DNA of 64,000 nucleotides. It comes from Macrostomum hystrix. Its lineage: Eukaryota; Platyhelminthes; Macrostomidae. This document shows, in pieces, positions 1 through 11,728 of the stretch. A program made the translations under genes and the position numbers. How positions within the stretch are numbered: position 1 is the stretch's first letter; every line of letters starts with the position of its first letter. Below the pieces are notes generated by a model. That model saw nothing but the letters and a program-made list of their open reading frames with translations. It did no database searches and was not told the DNA's origin. Location: assembly GCA_950097015.1 (NCBI GenBank), contig CATNEN010000001.1, forward strand, positions 23,502,501 through 23,566,500. The letters are read 5' to 3'.

Positions 1-352
1 TCATAAGATCATGACTCAATCAGAAGATCATGAATGACAGGTCATGACTCAATCAGAAGATCATGAATGACTGGTCATGACTCAATCATAAGATCATGAC
101 TCAATCATAAGATCATGAATGACAGGTCATGACTCAATCAGAAGATCATGAATGACTGGTCATGGCTCAATCATAAGATCATGACTCAATCAGAAGATCA
201 TGAATGACAGGTCATGACTCAATCAGAAGATCATGAATGACTGGTCATGGCTCAATCATAAGATCATGACTCAATCATAAGATCATGAATAACTGGTCAT
301 GACTCAATCAGAAGATCATGAATGACTGGTCATGACTCAATCAGAAGATTAA
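1..352. repeat. Minisatellite, 33-bp unit
   Basis: Tandem copies of a unit containing tcatgactcaatcagaagat followed by catgaatgac and a gg, mixed with a shorter variant lacking the gaatgac part. The array runs off the left edge of the window, so its full length is unknown. It is non-coding as far as can be seen. Confidence 0.9.
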
Positions 353-894
353 TGACCAGTGTTTTGAGCAGAAGTAAAAGCATCTTAAACAAGTTTGAGA
401 GCATTTCGAAGTTGCCACCAAGTTCAAGCCAAACTTATGACCTTTGCCCCTAAAACGGAGTGAACGGTCTCCAAATTGTGGGTGGTTTTGTGCCAGTCAG
501 TCCATGTTAGCACCAGCAGTTTAAAAGCAGAAGATTGGCAGATCAGGCTATCAGTTTAATTTTTGCGTCCAGCTCCCACACTGGAGGTGTGCAAAAAAAT
601 TTGCCAGTGTAAAACATCAACTTCATGCTGTCAGTCAGGGCGGCACAATGCTTCTGGAAGGTGTGAAATTACATAATTGAGCATCACGCGGTGCAGTTAT
701 CTATTGTATGGACATTGCGGCTAAATTGTGCAACAACCCCACTAGATTATGAATGACACATTGTGGGAATTTAAATAGACCTTTCTAGCATTGTCTCATC
801 TATTCTCGTGCAAACTAACTCGCTAACAGCGGATTAAACAGCTGCCTCTCTCACTAAATAATACGTTTATAATCATTTACTAATTCCTTCTGGA
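353..894. other. Unique spacer, no gene recognised
   Basis: Between two tandem arrays. No long open frame, splice-bounded exon or known repeat was recognised on either strand. Confidence 0.5.
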
Positions 895-1708
895 ATTCAT
901 CCTTCGATTCTCCCAATTCTTCCTTCGATTCTCATCATTCTTCCTTCGATTCTCATCATTCTTCCTTCGATTCTCATCATTCTTCCTTCGATTCTCATCA
1001 TTCTTCCTTCGATTCTCCTCATTCTTCCTTCGATTCTCATCATTCTTCATTCGATTCTCATCATTCTTCCTTCGATTCTCATCATTCTTCCTTCGATTCT
1101 CATCATTCTTCCTTCGATTCTCATCATTCTTCCTTCGATTCTCATCATTCTTCCTTGGATTCTCATCCTTCTTCCTTCGATTCTCATCATTCTTCCTTCG
1201 ATTCTCATCATTCTTCCTTCGATTCTCATCATTCTTCCTTCGATTCTCCTCATTCTTTATTCGATTCTCATTATTCTTTATTCGATTCTCATCATTCTTC
1301 CTTCGATTCTCATCATTCTTCCTTCGATTCTCATTATTCTTTATTCGATTCTCATCATTCTTCCTTCGATTCTCATCATTCTTCCTTCGATTCTCCTCAT
1401 TCTTCCTTCGATTCTCATCATTTTTCTTCGATTCTACTCATTTTTCTTCGATTCTCCTCATTCTTCATTCGATTCTCATCATTTTCCTTCGATTCTCATC
1501 ATTTTTCTTCGATTTTCATCATTTTCCATCGATTCTCCTCATTATTCATTCGATTCTCCTCATTTTCCTTCGATTCTTCTCATTCTTCCTTCGATTCTCA
1601 TCATTCTTCCTTCGATTCTCATTATTTTCCTTCGATTCTCATCATTCTTCCTTCGATTCTCCTCATTTTCCTTCGATTCTTCTCATTCTACCTTCGATTC
1701 TCATCATT
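895..1708. repeat. Minisatellite, 21-bp unit
   Basis: About 38 copies of a 21-bp unit (core ttcgattctcatcattcttc). Because 21 is a multiple of three, long open frames appear on both strands (an SSFDSHH repeat on plus). These are artefacts of the period, since no splice, start or homology support exists. The right third is more diverged, with several 18-bp and shortened units. Confidence 0.93.
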
Positions 1709-1868
1709 CCCATTCTTCCCCTCAGTCTCCCATTCTTCTTCTCAGTCTCCCATTCTTCCCCTCAGTCTCCCATTCTTCCCCTCAGTCTCCCATTCTTCCC
1801 CTCAGTCTCCCATTCTTCCCCTCAGTCTCCCATTCTTCCCCTCAGTCTCCCATTCATCTCGAACATTC
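1709..1868. repeat. Minisatellite, 20-bp unit
   Basis: About eight copies of tcttcccctcagtctcccat directly abut the 21-bp array. The shared cattctt motif suggests that one array seeded from the edge of the other. Confidence 0.9.
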
Positions 1869-2149
1869 TACCCGCATTCATCTCAAATAAATCTTACGTA
1901 AGTAAGCTTTGTCATGCAAAAATTGGCAGGAAAAAAATGTGAAACTAGGAAATCCTACACGCCTTGATCCCTGGCCTCAGTAGTAAACAAAAGCTGCTCA
2001 ACTCTGCTTGGCCTTTTTAATCAGCTCGAAAAGTCTGCTGCAGCCGCCGTTGCTGCTATCCCTTCATACTTTCCGCCTCATCGTCCCGCCCCATCTCCGA
2101 AATTTCCGCGAACAAAATCTTTCCTTATCCATCTGATTAGGACCAAAGC

Positions 2150-2202
<53 letters not shown>

Positions 2203-2599
2203 CTGGCTGACCCGACTGAATACACGCTCTGGATTGATGTGAAGGGAATTAGGCGATTATCGAAGGAATTTCTCGGAGCTTAGCTTTGACTTGAGACTAT
2301 CGTGTGTGTGTGAGTGTGTGTGTGTGCTGTCGAACGCGTGAGGCGTAAAGAAAAATGTCGCTAAGGGAAACACATCCAACTGGAAGGATTTGGGAAGATT
2401 CTAGTCGGGATTCTCAGCGAGCTGGGGAGGAGCTCTGTTTTGTCCTCTTACTCTGATGCGTTTAGCTCGGATTTGAGCACTGTTCTCTGAATAGTTCGCA
2501 GGTTTTCACTAAACTCAATGACCGAATCCCAACTCACTCTACGTCCTTCCTACTCCCTACCAAGCTTCCCTTGCTTCCCTCTCACTCGCGTCTTCTCCC
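1869..2599. other. Spacer with CTG microsatellite
   Basis: No gene recognised. It contains an almost pure CTG run at 2155-2201 and a short GT-rich stretch near 2303-2325. The CTG run is not inside any open frame I can support. Confidence 0.6.
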
Positions 2600-3535
2600 C
2601 CTCACTCTCCTCTTCTTCCCTCACTCTCTCCTCTTCTCCCCCACACTCTCCTCTTCTCCCCCACACTCTCATCTTCTCCCCCACACTCTCCTCTTCTTCC
2701 CTCACTCTCTCCTCTTCTCCCCCACACTCTCCTCTTCTCCCCCACACTCTCATCTTCTCCCCCACACTCTCCTCTTCTTCCCCACACTCTCCTCTTCTCC
2801 CCCACACTTTCATCTTCTCCCCCACACTCTCATCCTCTCCCCCACACTCTCCTCTTCTTCCCCACACTCTCCTCTTCTTCCCCACACTCTCCTCTTCTTC
2901 CCCACACTCTCCTCTTCTTCCCCACACTCTCTTCTTCCCCACACTCTCCTCTCCTCTTCTCCCCCTCACTCTCCTCTTCTCCCCCACACTCTCCTCTTCT
3001 CCCCCTCACTCTCCTCTTCTCCCCCACACTCTCCTCTTCTCCCCCTCACTCTCCTCTTCTCCCCCACACTCTCCTCTTCTCCCCCACACTCTCCTCTTCT
3101 CCCCCTCACTCTCCTCTTCTCCCCCACACTCTCCTCTCCTCTTCTCCCCCTCACTCTCCTCTTCTCCCCCACACTCTCCTCTTCTCCCCCACACTCTCAT
3201 CTTCTCCCCCACACTCTCCTCTTCTTCCCCACACTCTCCTCTTCTCCCCCACACTCTCATCTTCTCCCCCACACTCTCATCCTCTCCCCCACACTCTCCT
3301 CTTCTTACCCACACTCTCCTCTTCTTCCCCACACTCTCCTCTTCTCCCCTAACTCTCCTCTTCTTCCCCACACTCTCCTCTTCTCCCCTAACTCTCCTCT
3401 TCTCCCCCACACTCTCCTCTTCTCCCCCCTCATTCTCCTTTTCTCCCCCTCACTCTCCTCTTCTTCCCCACACTCTTCTCTTCTTCCCCACACTCTCCTC
3501 TTCTTCCCCACACTCTCCTCTTCTCCCCTCACTCT
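2600..3535. repeat. Minisatellite, 20-bp pyrimidine-rich unit
   Basis: About 46 copies of cctcttctcccccacactct with tcttcc and ccctca variants. One strand is almost entirely C, T and A. Long open frames on both strands are repeat artefacts. The cacactctc core is also present in the arrays at 23.8 and 26.0 kb. Confidence 0.93.
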
Positions 3536-4214
3536 CCCCCTCTCCCGTCCTCCCTGTCTTCTCACCCTAATACTATTTATTCAGCAAACAGCAATGTAAA
3601 AACTAACATTTTCAATGCTAAGCTGTAACAAGACTTTCATTGACTAAACTAGCAACTCAAACTCTACCCGTGGACCCAATGGACAATAGGCAAACAATAT
3701 TGAATCTCAAGTCACAGTCTCGCTCCAATGAGTCTGTCTCAGGGCGCCGCACCGCAATAAACTCGCCCGGCAGAAAGAGCAGTTGAATTATTTTTTTAAC
3801 ACAGCAACAGGTATGCCTGTCACAAATGCTTGTTGCCGCGCGGGCAGCAACTGACAGAGCGCCATAAATTATTGCAGACTAAGCTCGTAAGAAGAAATTG
3901 TGGAAAATAAAGCCAGAAGCCTTCTAGTAGAGTAACACTAAAGACTTGTTGCTCGAAACACCTCGCCTACCTGGGCCTTTTAAATGTCGTGTTATACTCT
4001 ATGCTCGACTGAGTTTAATGGCGTGTATGAAGTTAGTGTTGGCTATTACCAGCCAAGCCACAAACTGAATGAACTGCAGTAAATTTGTTCTGTAACTTCA
4101 ATGCCAGTTTTAATTCTATTAAATCCTAATACAGGTTTAGAGTGCTGTCTTCTGCAGGTTATTATAGAAATTAATTTTGCCAATCACTAACCATTGGATG
4201 GTGGAATCCAACGA
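3536..4214. other. Unique spacer, no gene recognised
   Basis: No coding exon, RNA gene or dispersed repeat recognised. Confidence 0.5.
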
Positions 4215-5035
4215 AGAATATGAGGAAAGACTCTGAGATATCGAAGGAAGCAGAAAACCTCAGAGGAATCGAAGGAAGCAGCAAATCGCCGAGGAATCGA
4301 AGGAAGCAGCAAACCACAGAGGAATCGAAGGAAGCAGCAAACCACAGAGGAATCGAAGGAAGCAGCAAACCACAGAGGAATCGAAGGAAGCAGAAAATCT
4401 CAGAGGAATCGAAGTAAGCAGAAAATCTCAGAGGAATCGAAGTAAGCAGAAAATCTCAGAGGAATCGAAGGAAGCAGAAAATCTGAGAGGAATCGAAGTA
4501 AGCAGAAAATCTCAGAGGAATCGAAGGAAGCAGCAAATCGCCGAGGAATCGAAGGAAGCAGCAAACCACAGAGGAATCGAAGGAAGCAGCAAACCACAGA
4601 GGAATCGAAGGAAGCAGCAAACCACAGAGGAATCGAAGGAAGCAGCAAACCACAGAGGAATCGAAGGAAGCAGCAAACCACAGAGGAATCGAAGGAAGCA
4701 GCAAACCACAGAGGAATCGAAGGAAGCAGAAAATCTCAGAGGAATCGAAGTAAGCAGAAAATCTCAGAGGAATCGAAGTAAGCAGAAAACCCCCTGAGGA
4801 ATCGAAGGAAGCAGAAAACCCCCTGAGGAATCGAAGGAAGCAGAAAACCCCCTGAGGAATCGAAGGAAGACAAATCCACAGAGGAATCGAAGGAAGACAA
4901 AATCCACAGAGGAATCGAAGGAAGACAAAATCCACAGAGGAATCGAAGGAAGACAAAAACCACAGAGGAATCGAAGGAAGACTAAATCCACAGAGGAATC
5001 GAAGGAAGACGAGATCGACAGAGGAATCGCAGGAA
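4215..5035. repeat. Minisatellite, 28-bp unit
   Basis: About 29 copies of a 28-bp unit (core gaggaatcgaaggaagcag). Variants occur in blocks: aaaatctca, caaaccaca, aaaaccccct and acaaaatccaca, as expected from local block duplication. Apparent open frames on both strands are periodic artefacts. Confidence 0.93.
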
Positions 5036-5729
5036 ACGGTGGGAGTTGAGTGCGGCTGCAGATTGCGCAGAAGACAAGTAAGAGCTTCCCCACCGCAAGG
5101 TTTAATCTGATAATTGAGCAGGCAAACACGGCCAGTCGACTCAAAAGTTGGAGATTAAAAAATCGCAAGCGGCTTTAATTAATCCCTGCCCGCCACTTCC
5201 CCATCAGGGAGGAAATTGGCCCGGGGTCGGGGGTGGTGGAGAATTTTCCCGAAATATCCATTAGAAGCGGATTGACGCTCAGAAGAATGCGGCAGCTCAT
5301 GACGCCGCAAGCGACCTTGGTCATAAAATGCCGGGCGCTGCGCATGACTTCCCCTTCTGCAAGATCCCTTCCAGGGACGTTCAGTAGCCTCGGGGCAGGG
5401 CGCGACCCAAACAGCTCTAGCAGCTCTTTGTCTGGCCAGCCCATGCAGACCTTTCACCTCCAGGAGCAGCGGTGAATGACGCAATCAAACTATAGAGCTG
5501 GTGGTCAGGGCAGCACCGGTTATATATAAAAATGCAGAATCATTTCCTATACTGTAGCTGAGCCAAACATTGATCAGCGAGTTTAATAATGAAATAATTG
5601 CCTCAGCCACACTGCATGCTTTTATTGTCTTGTTTGGATTAACGATTTTTAACACCCATAACTCAGTCCAGTGAGGCTTAACTGGCAAATATGAGCTCAG
5701 AGCGACATGAGCCACTGGAAATAACACTT
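5036..5729. other. Spacer, no gene recognised
   Basis: Small overlapping open frames on both strands at 5175-5484, with no recognisable domain, start context or splice pattern. Left unannotated. Confidence 0.4.
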
Positions 5730-6811
5730 AGGATCAGAGGAATGGGGCAGTGGATGGCTGAAGGATCAGAGGAATGGGGCAGTGGATGGCTGAAGGATCA
5801 GAGGAATGGGGCAGTGGATGGCTGAAGGATCAGAGGTATGGGGCAGTGGATGGCTGAAGGATCAGAGGAATGGGGTAGTGGATGGCTGAAGGATCAGAGG
5901 AATGGGGCAGTGGATGGCTGAAGGATCAGAGGAATGGGGCAGTGGATAGCTGAAGGGTCAGAGGTATGGGGCAGTGGATGGCTGAAGGATCAGAGGAATG
6001 GGGCAGTGGATGGCTGAAGGATCAGAGGAATGGGGTAGTGGATGGCTGAAGGATCAGAGGAATGGGGTAGTGGATGATGGCTGAAGGATCAGAGGAATGG
6101 GGCAGTGGATAGCTGAAGGGTCAGAGGAATGGGGCAGTGGATGGCTGAAGGATCAGAGGAATGGGGTAGTGGATGATGGCTGAAGGATCAGAGGAATGGG
6201 GCAGTGGATGGCTGAAGGATCAAAGGAATGGGGTAGTGGATGGCTGAAGGATCAGAGGAATGGGGTAGTGGATGGCTGAAGGATCAGAGGAATGGGGTAG
6301 TGGATGGCTGAAGGATCAGAGGAATGGGGTAGTGGATGGCTGAAGGATCAGAGGAATGGGGTAGTGGATGATGGCTGAAGGATCAGAGGAATGGGGTAGT
6401 GGATGATGGCTGAAGGATCAGAGGAATGGGGTAGTGGATGATGGCTGAAGGATCAGAGGAATGGGGCAGTGGATGATGGCTGAAGGATCAGAGGAATGGG
6501 GCAGTGGATGGCTGAAGGATCAGAGGAATGGGGCAGTGGATGGCTGAAGGATCAGAGGAATGGGGCAGTGGATGATGGCTGAAGGATCAGAGGAATGGGG
6601 CAGTGGATGATGGCTGAAGGATCAGAGGAATGGGGCAGTGGATGATGGCTGAAGGATCAGAGGAATGGGGCAGTGGATGGCTGAAGGATCAGAGGAATGG
6701 GGCAGTGGATGCTGGCTGAAGGATCAGAGGAATGGGGCAGAGGATGGCTGAAGGATCAGAGGAATGGGGCAGTGGATGGCTGAAGGATCAGAGGAATGGG
6801 GCAGTGGATGG
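5730..6811. repeat. Minisatellite, 32/35-bp unit
   Basis: About 33 copies of a 32-bp unit containing ggatcagaggaatggggcag and ending tggatggctgaa. A 35-bp variant carries an extra atg (tggatgatgg). Variants (gggtag versus gggcag, and the 35-bp form) cluster in runs. Confidence 0.93.
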
Positions 6812-7337
6812 GAAGTAAAGAACGAGCCGACGATTATAAAATGACTTATAAATCGCACATATCCGCTCGAACTCACCTACTAACAGTAGAGTAGGAGGGA
6901 ATGGCATTCTTTCGGTGAAAAATATTAAAGACAGTCGCTGAGAAAACTACAAACTGATTCCAGTAGCACACATAGATCAGAAAATGGTTGCAACTGATAA
7001 CTCCACAGTCTGTTTAGCTATCCATAACTTGCAGCATTGGCTTATATTTTCTTTCTTTTCAGACAAAACTGACAACCAACACTGAGACATATTAGATAAT
7101 GATAGGCGAAATGCACCAATAAAGTACAAATTTATAACCGACACAATCCAGTCGAGACATTGCCACGTCTGCGATACGGTAAATTAGACACAAAAAGTAA
7201 TGGGCATTTTAGGGCATCTCTAATACAATAACAACTTCAGTAAATTTGATGTCCTATTTTTCTAGGAATTAACTACAGGGGGTGAATTGAGATCTAGAAG
7301 TTTTGACCTAGAGGTCCGGAGTTCGAAACCGGAGGGC
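6812..7337. other. Spacer, no gene recognised
   Basis: AT-rich unique sequence. Its right end (about 7300-7337) resembles a tRNA T-arm (ccggagttcgaaaccgg) and directly precedes a SINE, so it may be another tRNA-derived fragment. Confidence 0.4.
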
Positions 7338-7626
7338 GGGGTCGGTGGCAGAGCGGTTTAACGCGTCTGCCTCTCTTGAAGGCTTGAAGGCCGACCTCCA
7401 AGGCACAGTGAGAGTGTACACTGCCTGACGATGAGAAAGTCAGGGCAGATGTACACACCTGTGTGAGCGTGTGCCTGCGTACAGTATCTGAGTGCGTGTG
7501 TGCTCAGGAGTCAGCGAAATGGGCAGAATTGCCTCCTCGCTGGCTGCGGGTCTAGTGTCACCAAATGATGTGCCATTGCCCGCAGCCCTCCTGCAATTAT
7601 TATTATTTATTATTATTATTAATAAA
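7338..7626 (+). mobile_element. SINE family 1 copy (tRNA-derived), internally deleted head
   Basis: Begins with ggtcggtggcagagcggttt, matching an RNA polymerase III A box. It continues through the family body (ccaaggcacagtgagagtg, cctgacgatgagaaagtc, gcgggtctagtgtcacc) and ends in an ATT/ATAA-rich tail. The B-box segment present in other copies has been replaced by a short duplication (gaaggcttgaaggcc), so this copy should not be transcriptionally active. Confidence 0.8.
7606..7611 (-). promoter_or_regulatory. Candidate poly(A) signal for RIOK2 inside the SINE tail
   Basis: Reads AATAAA on the minus strand, 159 bp beyond the RIOK2 stop codon. It lies in the simple-sequence tail of the neighbouring SINE. 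Position fits, but use is inferred only. Confidence 0.35.
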
Positions 7627-7769
7627 GTCCTACATTATAATTCCAGCTGTAAAATGGGTATCAGAAGATATATTCTAGGAAATAACAGAAGGGAGTTAAT
7701 TGAACTACATTCGTTTCAAATTGGGATTACCTGACGAGATCTACCAACAGTTCCCCTACAGGCCAGTCC

Positions 7770-10700
7770 TCATCCCCAGGTGCCCAGTTCCTCCCGCATA
7801 TCCCGACGGTCTCGAGCAGTTCGCTCCCGTTTCGCCGCCCGCCTACCGGCGCGCAGTCCGGCGCGGCGCATCTCGCGCCGTCGCTCGTTGCGCACCCGGC
7901 GCCGCGTCTCCTCTTCGTCGGCTGTGGCCGGTGGCCGCTTGACTTGCTTCGAGTGTCTCGGCGGCTTCTTGGAAGCTGCTGCTGCCGCTGTGGCACCGGC
8001 TGCGCCTTCATCAGCATCTTTTTCGCTGTCATCGACTGAGTCTGAGTCTTCCGAGTCTTCCGAGTCGCCGCTAGTGCTGTGACCGCCTGAGTTAGAACCT
8101 TCGACGTGCTCAGCTCCAGCTGTGGTTTCATTGGCATCTGTCACCTTCTCAGCTTCGGCATCATCAACGTCATTGTCTGCAGATTCTTCGCCTGAAAATT
8201 CTTCCTCTTCTTCGGCAACAACGTCCTGAAATTGTCAGGGTGGGGATCAGGGTTCATAGAAAAAGGCTGCGACAGGCTTGGATTTAATCACTGAAGCTTC
8301 AGGTGGAAGGGGGATTGAATCACTGAAGCTTCAGGTGAAAGAGGGATTGAATTACTGAAGCTTCAGGTGGAAGAGGGATTAAATCACTGAAGCTTCAGGT
8401 GGAAGGGGGATTGAATCACTGTAGCTTCAGGTGGAAGAGGGATTGAATCACTGAAGCTTCAGGTGGAAGAGGGATTGAATCACTGAAGCTTCAGGTGGAA
8501 GAGGGATTGAATCACTGAAGCTTCAGGTGGAAGAGGGATTGAATCACTGAAGCTTCAGGTGGAAGAGGGATTGAATCACTGAAGCTTCAGGTGGAAGGGG
8601 GATTGAATCACTGAAGCTTCAGGTGGAAGAGGGATTGAATCACTGAAGCTTCAGGAAGCGATCTTTGTAGGGTCCTGTCAAAGTTTCTAGAAGGAGCTAG
8701 AGCAAGAAGTCCATAGCAACAAGGCCAGCAACCAACAGCACTCACCCCAGTCCTGTAGCCTGACGCCCTCAGCTTTTCGTCCAGTCGAATGCCACCCGCA
8801 TCCCTGGCGATGTCGGGCAGGCTGGCTGGCAGACGCTCCTGCAGCCAGCCATTGCGCAGCTGTTCAAAGCGGCGAAGGAAGAATTTCACCAGACAGTCAG
8901 AGTCTCTGTCGTATTGTTCGCGCGCGTGCGGATGCTGGCGGGAGATGCACTGCGGCAGGTCGATGATGCGAATGCGGGCTAATGGGCCGGCCTCTGCAAC
9001 TGCGGAGATGCGGATTTAGCCTTGTGAGCCGTGTGAGCCGCGGAGAGAAGACTTGGGAATTTGTCATGCAATTTACGCCATTAAGGGCGAAACTCCAAGG
9101 CAAAGCATAGTGTACACTTCCTGACGATGAGAAAGTCGGGGCGGATGTGCACACCTGTGTGAGTAGCCTAAACACAGTTTATCCAGCTGACACTAGACCC
9201 GCAGCCAGCGAGGAGGCAATTCTGCCTATTTCGCTGACTCCTGAGCACACACGCTCACACAGGTGTGTACCTCTGCCCTTATTTTCTTATCGCCAGGCAG
9301 TGTCCACACTCTCACTGTGCCTTGGAGGTTGGCCCTCAAAGGCGTAAATTGCACGACAAGCCCCCCAAGCCTTCTCACAGCGGCTGCGCCCCCAAATAAA
9401 TGTGGCCCCGACCTTGGTGCGAGAGGCAAACGCGTTAACCGCTCTGCCACTGACCCTCCGCGGGTCTACTGTAACCAAAAGAAGTGCCATTGCCCGCAGC
9501 CCTCCAGCAATTATGACTATTATCATTAGTGAGGATTTTTTCCTAAAATGCCTTGGTCTAGATTATAATCCCATTTTCCCTCAACACACACCATCTTCCT
9601 CATTGTCCAGTTCAGGCTCCTGCACCAGCAGGTTGAACTCATTGTAATCGCCATGCACCAGGCCCAGCTGTGCCAGCCGTTCCAGGCCAGCTCGGCACTG
9701 ATTGTACAGCTCCTCAGCTTCGGGATGATCGCTAGACACGCTGTTCAATGGCGTAGCATTGGTCACAAACTCCATGACAACCGCGTGCCGATTGTGACCA
9801 GCCGGCTTCGGAACCGGCAGTCCCTCGGCGTGCAGCGCCTCCAGAAAGGCGTATTCTCTCTCAGCCGAGAGCCGGCTGATGTACAGCCAGTTGAAGTGCC
9901 GCCTGGACCCAATGTAGTCTCGCTTGTTCTTCAACTGACGAAACGAAGTCCGACCAAGCCGGTGCAGCTTCACTACCACCTCGCCGCCAGAGCCGTCCCT
10001 GGCCAAGTAGACGTCACTCTCCTTGCCGACACCGATCTGGCTGCCGATGCCGGTGAGTTTTCCGGCATTGACCAGGGCTTTCAGGGCCAGGCAGTCGTAT
10101 CCGGCTACGGTTAGTCTGTAGCCTGACTCGGCATGGCTGAGCAGCCGGCGCTGGCACAGGTCGCGGCAGATCTTGAGCACACCACTGTCTGAGCAGCGCA
10201 GGCCGGAAATGGCTTTGGCCAGTTTGTCTGGCACAAATTCGTGGTTTTTCATGCCCATTTCTACCTGCATATTTTTAAAAGTTCGACTTGACATAAAAAT
10301 AACATTACTGCAGCTATTCGCAATATTTAAATGTAAAACTTCAGAAAGAGTAAAATGAAGCTCTAAAATCAGCATGGCAGACTGAGCATGGCAATTTTTT
10401 TAATTGAGAAACCTACCATGCAAGTGTCACACACTAGAAACTATTGTTAGATAGAAGATAAACATATAAATATGTTCCTATTCCACATTTAATGCATTAC
10501 CAGAAATTTTGTAATAGTCATGTTTGATTTAAAACATCCTTAGCTTGTAAAACAAATGAAAATGTCACTCGAGACAAATGGTTGTTTTAGCATTAGGTAA
10601 TTTCTGTGACAGTCATTTTGGTGTCAATTATAGTTTGCTGAATATTAAAATGTTATAAAGCACAAATCACATGTCCATATGGGCAGATCAATTTCGTTGA

Positions 10701-11728
10701 CAATAGCATTTCAAAAGGACATTGAAATTTATTATATACTAGATGCTATTGTCTATCATCAGCTAGCACTTAAAACTGCGGCACTGATAGTAACCTATAG
10801 AAAGTAAATTACAAAATAAAAAATAAAACTGCATAGCATTTTAGTGGCTAATCATGTAGAAAAAAAACACTTAAACTTTCTTATTTCTTGAGCTACTATA
10901 TTGTAATACTTTGCCAGTGGCTACAGTTCAAGATATTTTGTGTAAGAACTCTAGCCTAGATAGAGCTGGCAGTCTACAATTTGTCAAATTGTATTGTCAA
11001 ATTATCAAACCTCTAGCCTAGATATTATTGTCAAGCTACAGATACATGTAGCCTTTTGTCTGTAATGTTAAATATAAACAATAAATGTAGTATATATACA
11101 TAAGACTGATAGGGCAGCATTGTTCATATTATTATGGTTTTAAAATGAAAATAATAAAATCCTATAATCAACTTGAAGATACACATTATTACATTCAGCA
11201 TGTGTAAAAATATTGGACTTCAGCCTACCATACTTATCTAGGTTAGACCATAGTTAAAAGTATGGAGCTGTAGCAACCCACTACCAAAAAAATCTTACTA
11301 GGAAAGTCTCTAATCTTATGACCAAAACCAAACTAAGATTCTAAGATAGTTACCAACAACTGTCTTTTTACTGAATTAACTATCACAAAAAAGTAAAGCA
11401 ACCGAAAACGACAGTGCAAAAGTTTGAAATTTAATTGTTCCATAGTTGTAAAAAAACTTCAATCAAAGCGCTCATCGTCACTAGCTGGCATCTGACAGAT
11501 CGCTTGGCCTTATCTTTCGATTTTTTTTTTCATATTTTGAACATTTTTGCTGTATATCTATTTAAATATATCATGTTAAAAATTCAAATTTTAGGTTTAC
11601 GAAGGTTTACTATAAAAAAACACTCACAAAACTTAATAATTAGGCTTAAAGAAAACACTTACAGCAGTCAAAACTCGCATTTCTTCAGTTGATAGATAGC
11701 GTAAAATATCCACGTTAAGGCGACCCAT
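7770..11728 (-). CDS. RIOK2: RIO2 atypical protein kinase (four exons, complete)
   Basis: Serine kinase/ATPase of late 40S ribosomal subunit maturation. Exons on minus: 11663-11728, 9592-10264, 8746-8993, 7770-8225, with introns in phases 0, 1 and 0, giving 480 residues. Exon 1 is the family's MGRLNVDILRYLS start, which fixes the ATG. Exon 2 gives the winged helix (VEMGMKNHEFVP), the ATP loop GVGKESDVYLA, the VVVKLHRLG lysine and the catalytic HGDYNEFN. Exon 3 carries IIDLPQ, the metal-binding motif equivalent to DFG, then DRDSDCLVKFF. Exon 4 is an acidic serine-rich linker and the basic C-terminus ending GTWG, like the family's FWG ending. All key residues are present, so the gene looks functional. 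Introns carry a 32-bp minisatellite and a nested SINE. Human RIOK2 is somewhat longer in the acidic region. Confidence 0.96.
8278..8655. repeat. Minisatellite, 32-bp unit, in RIOK2 intron 3
   Basis: About 11.5 copies of a unit containing tcactgaagcttcaggtgga and agagggattgaa, with very few substitutions. It occupies most of the 520-bp intron between exons 3 and 4. Confidence 0.93.
9036..9530. mobile_element. Nested pair of SINE family 1 copies in RIOK2 intron 2
   Basis: A plus-strand copy starts near 9036, runs to about 9166 (cacacctgtgtgag) and resumes at about 9464 (gggtctactgtaacc) to its AT-rich tail near 9530. Between lies a minus-strand copy, about 9190-9466, ending in the tRNA-like head (revcomp of gttaaccgctctgccactga). 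The order fits insertion of the second copy into the first. The inner copy lacks the B-box segment. Confidence 0.7.

Noticed and set aside
1-352. Possible CRISPR-like array
   Set aside because: Units are head-to-tail without unique spacers, and the context is eukaryotic. It is a minisatellite.
2518-3599. Overlapping 340-350-codon frames rich in Ser, Pro and Leu
   Set aside because: Produced by the 20-bp pyrimidine-rich minisatellite; several frames on both strands are open at once.
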